Part shown: positions 35,206 through 44,832 of the stretch, piece after piece
Numbering within the stretch: the stretch's first letter is position 1
Layout: the number at the start of each line of letters is the position of its first letter
Assembly: GCA_951394405.1 (NCBI GenBank)
Contig: OX596336.1
Span: 4,340,001-4,404,000, forward strand
DNA: 64,000 nt
From: Coprinellus micaceus
Lineage: Eukaryota > Basidiomycota > Agaricomycetes > Agaricales > Psathyrellaceae
Direction of reading: 5' to 3'
Notes under the pieces: model-generated
Database searches by the model: none
Seen by the model: only the letters and a program-made list of their open reading frames with translations
What the model was told of the DNA's origin: nothing
Program-made: the position numbers and the translations under genes

Positions 35206-35919
35206 CCTTGTGGAAGTGGGCCAATGCTGCGCATGGCAATTTGACCTCGGCATTTTTGACTTACATTGGGGGTGGCTGCACACATGCCTGTGGTAGTGGC
35301 TGATGCAGACAGAAGGAGCCAACACACCCAAACACTACCTACCAAATTGCTTGGTCACTAATCAAGTTGTGGTGTACGCCTCGATGAAAGCTTTAAAATA
35401 TATCCAAAATTATATTTACTAGTGCAGTAATTCCCAAGATAATGTGTGAGGGGCTTGGAGCTCAGAAGTGTGGAACATGATGCATACCTGCAACTTTGCT
35501 GACTTTGATGTAAATAAAATATACTTGAACTTGAATAAAGATTATTGTACACAGGTGTACACCAATTGAATTTGCAACAGTATGAAAAGAAGAGAATGTA
35601 CTTCCACAGCATTGAACTTTGGACCAGCAAAAAAGAAATTCACTCACAGGAATTGAACCTGCAACCTGAAGCTTCATTCCTGCATAAAAGAAATGCATTC
35701 GCATGGAATCGAACCGGCGACTGGCAACTTAACACCTGAAAAACTAATGCGTTCGCACAGAATCGAACTTGCGACCTGCTGAAATGGGCATCAATTTCTG
35801 GAAACGGAAGTTTCCGAGTGCCATCACGGGAACTCCCGGCCGCAACTGATGCACTCGGAGGCTCACAGGCTTGGCACTCACGGCTGGTGCATAATACCCG
35901 AGTCAAAAATGCCTCGGAA
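35206..35919. mobile_element. 714-bp insertion in the 5' LTR
   Basis: Absent from the 3' LTR, where the flanking bases join directly. No terminal inverted repeat and no clear target duplication; the junction lies between CTCTA and TCTCTA, an internal near-repeat of the LTR. The left half is AT-rich; the right half holds four degenerate tandem repeats with tRNA B-box-like cores. No coding capacity. Could be an unclassified non-autonomous element or a captured genomic fragment. Confidence 0.7.
35594..35790 (-). repeat. Four tandem repeats with B-box-like cores
   Basis: On the minus strand three units contain GGTTCGATTCC-like cores (GGTTCAATTCC, GGTTCGATTCC, AGTTCGATTCT); a fourth, at 35594-35634, is weaker. 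Starts at about 35594, 35635, 35690 and 35744 give spacings of 41, 55 and 54 nt. Each unit also shares an AATGCATTCGCA-like lead. The cores match the RNA polymerase III B box, but no full tRNA can be folded. Confidence 0.6.
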
Positions 35920-36272
35920 TCTCTACAAAGAATACCTCTATTTCGAACGTTTTACTTATCTTCTATTGTTCTACAGAGAACAACAAGCACCTTGTATTAT
36001 TCCCATTATACTCGCACTTATTGTTCTCTTATCTCCACCTTATCTCCATTCACTGCTATTGTTCTCTACTTATGGAACGTCTATTGTTCTTTCCTATTGT
36101 TCCGCATATAGGTTATCTATTGTTCTCCACAGTATATAGTCCACACTGTAAGTGGGTGAGTCCCCATCGAACTCTCCCCACTTACAGGTGCGTATCTTGT
36201 ATACCCTACTTACTTCCAATCTAACATCGAACTCTCCCCACTTACAGTGGGTCATACTTGCATCGTTCTACA
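35920..36272 (+). repeat. 5' LTR, remaining 353 bp
   Basis: Identical to 41745-42097. It contains several CTATTGTTC repeats and an ACTGTAAGTGGG hairpin partner pair, and ends TTCTACA. Confidence 0.95.
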
Positions 36273-36273
36273 A

Positions 36274-36285
36274 GTTATGAGCCCC
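36274..36285 (+). promoter_or_regulatory. Primer-binding site, initiator tRNA half
   Basis: GTTATGAGCCCC starts one base after the 5' LTR. Its complement GGGGCTCATAAC is the anticodon stem-loop of eukaryotic initiator tRNA-Met (anticodon CAT). Drosophila copia is known to prime from an initiator tRNA cut in the anticodon loop; the same is inferred here. Confidence 0.8.
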
Positions 36286-36860
36286 GGGCTCCTCTGATCA
36301 CGCCATCCGTTATCAGACACCGCGGTAACTGCTCCACTGCCCCTCGATCGCCCATAGCCTACGGCCTCTTCTCGTGTGATATCTCCACCTGAAGCCTATC
36401 TCCCTTCACATTCTCACTATCTTCACTTTCGCTATTTACGTTTCGCTACTTACATTCCACTACCCCTCCTGATACTCAGGAGTACATATCAACTTCCATT
36501 ACCACCTTCTACCCCGCGGCAAGCGTTCCCACTACGGGAAAGAAGCTATCAGGAAGTCCACAGACGCTTACTGTCTGTGGAATTAGAGTAGCGATCCTTC
36601 TTTGAGAGGCCTGATTCGGTTGGACTGGGGAAACAACGCAACGGTAGTGCTCCCTCCATCCAAACGCTTTCAGTAACCGGTACTCAAAGTGACAGCGGGG
36701 TTCCCTCTGCGGATCTTAGTGTAAAACTTCAACTCCTTTTTAGGATATCTACGTATTGGTCCATTTTACCTACACAATCACGGGCACTTTACCTATCACC
36801 TATCACTTATCGTTTCGTACCTATCATTTTATCCTCTCCCATTCTTTATCACCTACCATC

Positions 36861-39800
36861 ATGGACTCTACCACTACGTCCTCGCCCATCATGCTCACGG
36901 CCTACACTGTGCAGCAGTGGAAGTTCACTGTCGAGAACAAGGCCTTCAACCTCAACGCCTACGGCATCCTCACTGGGGAAGAGAAAAAACCTGGGAGCAA
37001 TGCCGACGACAAGGTCAAGTCCGACTATGCCAGTCGCCGCTCCAAGCTCATCGGCTACGTCCGGTCTACTCTCGACCACTCCCAACTCGAGACCGTCCTC
37101 TCTGGCATCCAAGTCACCGACATCGCTGCTATCTGGGTGAAGCTCTTGGAAACCTACCAGCCCAAGACTTCTGGCTCTCGCATCAGTGTCCTTCAGGAGA
37201 TGATGGCACTTCGAATGAGGTCCTCGGGTTTCGAGAAGGAGACCTACTCCGACTTCGGATCGCGTTGCATGGCACACGCCTCACGTCTCACTGCGCTCCT
37301 CCCGCAAGGAGCAGAATACCTTCCAGAGACAACACAGACCGTCACCATCTCCTCCCAAACGACATCGGACGGAGCAACAACGACAATTCAATCCACCAGT
37401 CGGGGAGCACATGAACTCCTTACACCCTCTGCTTTCGAGGAAGGATACACGGCTGCTCATCTCACACGCGATCTTGCAATCAGCATGATCCCCATTGGTC
37501 TTGGCAAGGATGACACCATCCTCCGCAATATGCTCAACCACATCTCCACTGGGGACGACAATCCCCTTGAAGTCCTCGATCACCTTCGCAAGGCCGACTC
37601 CCTCGCTTGCAACACTCAGCTTGCTGAGGGGACATCCGCCGCTCTTCAGGTAGCCACAGCTGCCCCGAAGAAGAAGGCGAAGTACAGGTGCAAGGTCCAC
37701 GGTTGGCAGAACACGCATGAGGACAAGGACTGCCGTGTCCAGAACTCCCAGAAGGCCAAGATTGCGGAGACACCTACCACAGCAGCGACTGCTGAGGAGA
37801 GCATCATGATGGCCAGTGTTGCCCACATCGCAAGTCCCCTTATCCGTCGAGCTCGTAACAACCCCACTAATACTTCCTGGAACCCAGACTCAGGTGCAAC
37901 CTCACATATGACACCCAATCGCAAGTGGATCCGTAACATGGTTGCGGTGAAAATTGCTGTGTCTCTCGCCAACAACGAGATCGTCTGGGCTACAGGAAAG
38001 GGGGAAGTACGTTTCACGCCTCGTATATACGGAAAAGTTGGCCAAACTGTGATATTCAACGATGTACTATATGTTCCCGCACTTCGCAATAACCTATTCT
38101 CGATCCTCTCTGTTGTTAAGAAGAGCAAAATGCGCGTCGTAATTGAAGGAGACTCGCTTGACTTCTTCAAGAATGGTGAGCTACTCCTAACAGCTACCAT
38201 CGACGGAACTGTTGGCTCTCTCAATGGGACAATGCTCGAAAACACGGAAACGGAGGCAGCCTACATCTCCAAGATCGAGAAGGAACTATTACATCAGAGG
38301 TTAGGGCACATTGGGAAGGACTGTCTGGAGACGCTTATGCGCCAAGACTTAGCCACTGGCATCCTGGTGAAGGAGGGCACGGAACTCAATGACACCTGCG
38401 AACACTGCATTGCAGGGAAGCAACATCGGGATCCATTCCCAAAGCTATCAGCGAATCGCTCAACAGAGCTCCTTGGACGGATTCACTCGGACCTCCATGG
38501 ACCCCTCGCTGTACAAACACCAATTGGCTATCGATACTGGATCACATTCATTGATGACCACTCACGGTTCAAGGAAGTCACCCTCCTGAAACACAAGGGT
38601 GACGCATTCCAAGCCTTCAAAGACTTTGTTGCCAAGAGTGAGCGAAAGCTCGGCACAAAGGTCAAGGAACTTCGTGATGATAAAGGGGGGGAATACATGG
38701 GGAACGACTTCATTCAATGGTGCAAGGGACTTGGGATCGCACGGCAACACACAGTTAAAGCCACACCTCAACAGAACGGTGTCAGCGAACGACTCAATCG
38801 CACACTGACTGAAGGGGTCATTGCCATGCTCAACCAAGCACGCCTTCCCATGATGTTCTGGGGTGCAGCTGTACTCTATTACACAGACATCCTGAATGCG
38901 ACCCCATCCTCCACATTATCGAATACTACCTCCTATGAAGTCTGGCATAAAGCAAAGCCCGATCTGTCCATGCACCGAGTATTTGGCTGCCGCGTATACG
39001 TCCATGTATCGCGCAAGGACCGCAAGAACCTCCAGTCACACACGGAGCCTTGTGTCTTTATCGGCTTTGAACCAGGCTACAAAGGCTGGAAATGCTACAA
39101 TCCAGTAACGAAGAAGATCACCATATCCCGGGATGTTATCTTCGCTGAAGGCACCTTCCCTGGTCTCTCAACTGTAGGGAACGAACAGGCATACACGCCT
39201 ATAGGCATTAGGGACATCTGGCCAGACGCCAATCTCGAACCGGAGAATCCACCTCTTGCACCACCTCATGCTCCCATCGCGCCACCACCGCCTCCCCATG
39301 ACCATCCAGATGATGGATCAGACGAGAGCGACAATGATGATGATGGAGACCAAGCAGCACCTCGGACTCCCGAGCGACCTCCTAAAACTGAGCCTAAGAC
39401 GCCAGCCACACAGCAACCGTCTGTCCATCCGTCAATTCCACCTACTCCTACGAAACGGGATCCCTCATCTACTCCCTCAACGAAACAGCTGCTACCAATA
39501 CCTGCCTTGTTCCCAGGGCTCCCTGCACCAGCTGAGGATGGACCCATGTTCCCAGAACTACCTCCTCCAGCACCAGTCGCACCTCCAGCACCTGCCCAGA
39601 AACGCACCCGGCCACCTCCCCCTCCCCCTCGCGAATCAATCCCTCGCAAGGCGAAAGTTCCAAAAGCTCCACCGCTAGTAGCACAAAGCTCCCGGCCCAT
39701 ACGGAAAACGGCAACGACCGTCAAGGACTACCAACTCGCGAGTGGAAAAGGGAGACGCGGTACAATTCCAGTGGCCAGGCGTGAAGGGGGTGAACAGGTA

Positions 39801-41687
39801 GCAGATCGAGGGGGTGCACAGAGAAACAATCAGCTACCCGAAACAGAGGATGAGGATGAGGATGAAGACGACGATGAAGACGACGAACCTGTACAACTCA
39901 TTGCAGCTGAGGACTTTGACCTTGACGACGAACCTGTAGACATGGAAGATGCACTACGTGCCACCAGTATACTTGATTCTCTCATCAGTCTATACCACGT
40001 CCCCCTGGAAGAGACCCTGACTCTTGACCAAGGCATGGAAATGGCATTCTACATGGCACAGGATAAAGCACTAGGAGCGGCTACACGCCGTCCAGGAGAT
40101 GCGCATCGGACACACTGGGAAGCCTTCGCAGGACCAGATGGCGAACACTGGCAGACCGCAGCACAGGTTGAGATTGACGCTCTAACCACCAATGGCACTT
40201 GGGAACTAGTCGAACTACCAGAGGGACGAAAGGTTGTCGGATCACGATGGGTCTTCCTCATCAAACGAAAGGCAGATGGCACAATTGACCGCTACAAGGC
40301 TTGACTTGTTGCCAAGGGATACTCCCAAATGCCTGGAGTAGACTACAATCAGACATGGGCACCTGCATCTCATCTCACATCAATTCACGCGATCTTCGCC
40401 CAAGCCGCCATGGAAGGACACTTCATCGAGACCATTGACGTCAACAATGCCTACCTCAACGGAACAATCGAGGAGCAATACGAAGTCTACATGGAGCAAG
40501 CGCCAGGGTTTGAGATCAAGAATCCAGACGCAAAGGGACGGAGATGGGTGTGCCGGCTGAAGAAGGGTTTATATGGCTTGAAACAGAGCGGACGACTATG
40601 GTACCAAAAGCTAGCATCAGAGCTTGAAGCAATCGGATTCACCCAAATAAAATCTGACCCGGCTATCTATGTCTGGGAGATGGATGGGACCCGCATTGTT
40701 GTACCAGTCTTTGTTGACGACATCACCATAACCTCGAAAAGCCAGGAGAAGATCCAATGGCTCAAGGACTCCCTTGCCAAGGTCTTCAAGATCAAGGATC
40801 TCGGACCCACCTCGTACCTGCTTGGAATCAAGGTTGACTACGACCGCGAGAACCGAGTCATGCGCCTATCCCAGACTCAATACATCCTCGACATGCTTGC
40901 GCGATTCAAGATGGAGGACTGCTACCCAGTAGGAACTCCAATGGATCCAGGAAGCGGTGCTACCCTCACCAAGTACATTCCAAACAAGGCTGACGACGAG
41001 ATGATGAAGAATGTCCCATACATGAATGCCATCGGCGCCCTGATATACCTTATGATTGCAACACGCCCTGACATTGCCTACGCTGTTGCCAAACTAGCCC
41101 AATACAACTCCAACCCCGGACCTATGCATTGGAAAGCAGTCAAGCACCTATTCCGTTACCTCAAGGGAACCAAAGATCTGAAGCTCACCTATCGTAACAA
41201 TGGTAGCAAGATGTCTTCGGAACTCTTTCAAGCATACAGCGATGCAGATCATGCTGGGTGCCTTGACACACGACGATCCACATCTGGATTTGTCATTAAA
41301 ATGGGATCAGGAGCAGTTAGTTGGTCGGCAAAGAAGCAATCGACGGTGGCAGACTCCTCAACAGAGGCAGAGTACGTCTCTGCGTCGAGCGCTGGAAGGG
41401 ACATCATCTGGATGCGCACACTCCTGAAGGAACTTGGTCACAACGTCTCTACTCCCTCACCACTCATGGTCGACAACCAATCCGCACTCAAGGTTCTCCG
41501 GAACCCAGAACTCCATAGCCGAATGAAGCACATCGATATAAAGATGCATTGGATTCGGGATGCTATCAAGCGAGGCGACATTACTGTTCACTTTTTATCT
41601 ACTACCGATATGATCGCCGATATATTTACTAAACCTTTACCCAAACCTGCCGTTGAACGTCATCGACTTGCTCTTGGACTCGAGTAA
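36861..41687 (+). pseudogene. copia gag-pol polyprotein with one stop
   Basis: One frame runs from the likely ATG at 36861 (MDSTTTSSP; a longer start at 36756 is less likely) to TAA at 41687, broken only by TGA at 40302-40304. Gag (UBN2-like) is followed by a CX2HX5HX4C knuckle near 37690. The protease has WNPDSGATSH (Asp codon 37887). The integrase has its HHCC motif near 38300-38410 and the acidic triad in HSDLHGP, LRDDKGGEY and NGVSERLNR. A Pro-rich and acidic linker follows. The stop lies where other copia elements have Arg in the conserved RYKARLVAKG motif of the reverse transcriptase. Beyond it the frame is intact: VFVDDITI (catalytic DD), RNase H with SDADHAG, and KHIDIKMHWIRD. Readthrough is possible but unproven. 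Confidence 0.93.
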
Positions 41688-41703
41688 ATACAGAGACATT
41701 ACA

Positions 41704-41714
41704 TTGAGGGGGTG
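41704..41714 (+). promoter_or_regulatory. Polypurine tract
   Basis: TTGAGGGGGTG sits directly before the 3' LTR, the position of the plus-strand primer in LTR retrotransposons. Confidence 0.85.
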
Positions 41715-42097
41715 TGTTGGAAGACAATGCTCATGTCAACTCTATCTCTACAAAGAATACCTCTATTTCGAACGTTTTACTTATCTTCTATTGTTCTACA
41801 GAGAACAACAAGCACCTTGTATTATTCCCATTATACTCGCACTTATTGTTCTCTTATCTCCACCTTATCTCCATTCACTGCTATTGTTCTCTACTTATGG
41901 AACGTCTATTGTTCTTTCCTATTGTTCCGCATATAGGTTATCTATTGTTCTCCACAGTATATAGTCCACACTGTAAGTGGGTGAGTCCCCATCGAACTCT
42001 CCCCACTTACAGGTGCGTATCTTGTATACCCTACTTACTTCCAATCTAACATCGAACTCTCCCCACTTACAGTGGGTCATACTTGCATCGTTCTACA
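41715..42097 (+). repeat. 3' LTR
   Basis: 383 bp, from TGTTGG to CTACA, uninterrupted. It is the reference copy for the split 5' LTR. Confidence 0.95.
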
Positions 42098-42102
42098 ATC
42101 TC
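42098..42102 (+). repeat. Right target duplication of the copia element
   Basis: ATCTC, equal to 35171-35175. Confidence 0.93.
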
Positions 42103-43215
42103 AGCTACGCATCTAGGCCTACCTCCCGGGAGAGTGTTGGTGAACAACGCTGGCGGGACGAGCGCTTAATAGTACGCCACCATTACGTACATCTTGGGTG
42201 TGCATCACAACTCAATACGGTTTTCCATAGTATTCGTCTACCCTGCCAACAACCCAAACACCCGGCAAAAGCATTTCTTCTCAAGGGTGAATGGATGGTA
42301 CTGGAACTATTTAATTCGTCACATCTAGTTGTCTGGTAGAGATGCAACAGCAGCGAGTTGCCCCACCTCCACAGTAAAAAGAAACACCCACCTCGCAATC
42401 CTGGCGTGGATCGGCACCCCGTTCTCTGTTGTTACCGTCCTCAGGAACCCAGGGCGGTTTGCGCGGATTGTTCGGTTGGCTCGAATACAAGGCTGGGCGG
42501 TTGGGGTCTCCGACATAGGAGGGCGAACAGGGGCGGCGCCAGCAGGGCGAGCGCACCTAGGCACAAGGTACGCCCCGCGTTTCATATACCCACGAGTCCG
42601 CCTTTCATATACCCACGAGTCCGCCTTTCATACCCCCTGCCCCAACGAATCAGCCCATGTCGCCCTCTGCCACCGTCGAAGGAGGTGCTTCAGGCTCCTT
42701 GCTCCGCTGATGTACCTACGCTTCAATGAGCATGTCCCGTTCATTGAGGACGAGGTGTGCGTCGAGGCCGCCTTGCGTGATGGTGGGTATGAGAAGACGT
42801 TGCAGCTAGGTGTCGCAACTGTGGATCGGTCTTTAGCATCTGCTTGAGACGGAATAAATGGGACTGACCTGTGCAGAGGTAAGAGGGGTTGAGACTTTCC
42901 CCGAGCTTGAGGGACCAGACGACCTGGGTTGAAGTGTAGATGTCCACCACACAGTACCTTGCTTAATCGACCCTCGTTTCTAGGGCATGCCTGTCAAAGC
43001 GTTGAGACGCCTGTGCCTGTGAGACACCCTCGGGTGTGGTGACCCTCCTGGGATACAGCGACAGGGACGGCAGCCCCATCTAGCGTGCGTGAGCAACACT
43101 CTGGCCATGAGCGATCCTATGCTTCCCTTCTCGTTCCCCTCCACCAGCCGCCACTATTGAGCCGAACTTAGAGGACATGGGAATCTCGGGTTCCTCCCCG
43201 ATCGTCACCTCCGTT
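42103..43215. other. Degenerate intergenic DNA
   Basis: Several overlapping frames of 60-170 codons without domains. At 42590-42630 the phrase ATACCCACGAGTCCGCCTTTC occurs in two tandem copies 22 nt apart. No gene supported. Confidence 0.4.
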
Positions 43216-43523
43216 TAGTGATGGTCAAGGGTATTGGAAACCCGCCGGGTTTGCGGGACGGGTATGCGCGGGTACGGGTACGGGTAGACGTCCGCATACC
43301 CGTGGCGTTTAAAACGAGCTCAAGAACGTCCAAAACGGACGAAAACTCGGCGGGTTATGAGTGATTTATTCAATTCACTCATATCTCCACCATTTCTGAT
43401 CCGTTTTGGGTGTTCTTGGGCTCGTTCGACGCGGGAAACCCGCCGGGTTGCGGGTCAGGGTTCCCACGGGTACGGGTACGGGTCGCTGCGCCGCTACCCG
43501 CGGGTTACCCGTGACCATCACTA
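43216..43523. mobile_element. 308-bp foldback (MITE-like) element
   Basis: The whole element is one imperfect palindrome centred near 43369. Its ends are 18-bp inverted repeats with one mismatch (TAGTGATGGTCAAGGGTA at 43216-43233 against 43506-43523). Inner pairs match too: AACGAGCTCAAGAAC near 43313 with its partner near 43412-43426, and ATGAGTGA with TCACTCAT around the centre. The arms are rich in CGGGTACGGGTA. CTCCGTT stands directly left (43209-43215) and again at 43528-43534, four bases off the right end; TA also flanks both TIR cores. It has no transposase frame. The hAT or Tc1 superfamily cannot be decided. Confidence 0.75.
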
Positions 43524-44832
43524 CAGGCTCCGTTGCAATGAATACCAAGCCGGTACCAAGCCACCCTCTCTCAGCTTGACCGCGCCTGAGGCGTCCCCAG
43601 CTTGTTTGGATAACCGTCCTGTTGGGACCATGCATCTCGGGGGTCCGAGCTCGGATGGAGGATGTACAATGATGAGACAGAGACCTCTCCCACTTTGGTG
43701 AACCCGAAGTTTGGGGATGTTTAGCACCCATCTTGAACCGGGTGCATGCGATCCAGGTGCCCCCTCGCGTCATACGCCCGCGTTTGTGAAATGAGGAGGA
43801 AGTGGGGGTGACGTTCAAACTCGAGATGTGTGAGGGCGAAACATCGGGGATGGTGGAGGGACCAGGATGCTGCAGGCAAGGGGAGAGGAATAACGCAATT
43901 CCGGGTGGATTATAGGGTTTGGGTGTCCGCATTCTTGGATGGGGTATGGTGGCCAAACGAGGGGGACGAAAAAGTGGGCGGATAACCGAGTGTGATCGTG
44001 TTGGGAGTGGGAGAGGTTTAAGGAGGATGCTCGGTGGAAGGTTAGCCGGCCGTGGCCGTGTTCCTATCTCTGCTTTCCATTGCTTATTCGGTCGGCGACG
44101 CAGAGCAGTGGAAGGGAAGCTGGTGTGGTACGAGCTCATTCGGGTGGGCGTCGAGCAAGGCCCTGAATATACTTCAAATCACTCCGTTGAGATTGAAGGG
44201 AAATAGGAAAGGAGAGGAGGATACGTACCGCATACCGCTCTGAGAGGGCGTTCAAGCAAGATTTGAAACACGTTCCGATTCTTCCTAACGTCTTCGTGCT
44301 GCGGAATGAGGGCTTGAATGGGAGGCGAGGTTGCGGGTAGTGTGGCGATCCTTGGATTCAGATGGCGATAGAGATTTCAAGTTTGGCGTACCCAACCATG
44401 CTAAGGAATAGGGTTGAACCAGAGCATTAAGTACCACATCACAGTGCAGAGACAGGGATACAAGACGCACATATCCTGGTACAGTCCGGGTATTTAAAGA
44501 TGTTCCACGACCCCACAGCCCATTTCGAAAATCGAAAATGGGATGGCGGAGACTGAAGTAAGATGTTTCAGTGAGGAGGAAGAGGAATGGGGTGCGCCAA
44601 CGATGAAGGCTGCTAGGAGCCCATCCCAAATCGCCTCGAAATTCGAGAACGAAAGGGAGGCTAAGGAAGGACCTTGTCACTGCTCGCGTCACCGATCACG
44701 GTCACATTACCTGGTGGCTGTGGTCGGAGTCTGAATCCGTCAAGGAGTCGTGGTGCTACTACTTAATCCTCAGCGCCTTTTTCAAGTTACTGGTGACTGC
44801 ACGGACATTCGAGCTTCGAAGTTCGGGCGGAT
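43524..44832. other. Intergenic DNA
   Basis: No supported gene. A 254-codon minus frame (43375-44139) crosses the foldback element and has no domain. It contains a TTCGAA-type palindrome at 44519-44542. Confidence 0.45.
44519..44542. repeat. TTCGAA-type palindrome 1
   Basis: CCCATTTCGAAAATCGAAAA followed by TGGG. The outer CCC and GGG pair with each other. One of five clear members of a dispersed short palindrome family in this window. Confidence 0.6.

Larger units (their letters stand above)
35176..42097 (+). mobile_element. Ty1/copia LTR retrotransposon, near intact
   Basis: Complete element bounded by a 5-bp duplication. The 3' LTR is 383 bp (41715-42097), starts TGTTGG and ends CTACA. 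The 5' LTR is the same sequence but split by a 714-bp insertion; its two pieces (35176-35205 and 35920-36272) match the 3' LTR base for base. A primer-binding site and a polypurine tract flank the internal region. One gag-pol frame has the copia order protease, integrase, reverse transcriptase, RNase H. It is interrupted by one nonsense codon. Identical LTRs mean insertion was recent on an evolutionary scale. Transcription would start in the 5' LTR, which the nested insertion may disturb. Confidence 0.95.

Noticed and set aside
35594..35790. CRISPR-like array
   Set aside because: Repeats are degenerate, only four, with no spacer pattern and no cas genes, and the genome is eukaryotic.
35206..35919. 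The insertion as a classical SINE
   Set aside because: No full tRNA head, no A box at the right spacing, no A- or T-rich tail and no target duplication.
42103..42850. Several frames of 100-170 codons right of the copia element
   Set aside because: They overlap on both strands, lack domains and introns, and sit in a stretch with local duplications.
43375..44139. 254-codon minus-strand frame
   Set aside because: It runs through the foldback element, has a composition biased by GC-rich repeats, and shows no domain or neighbouring exons.
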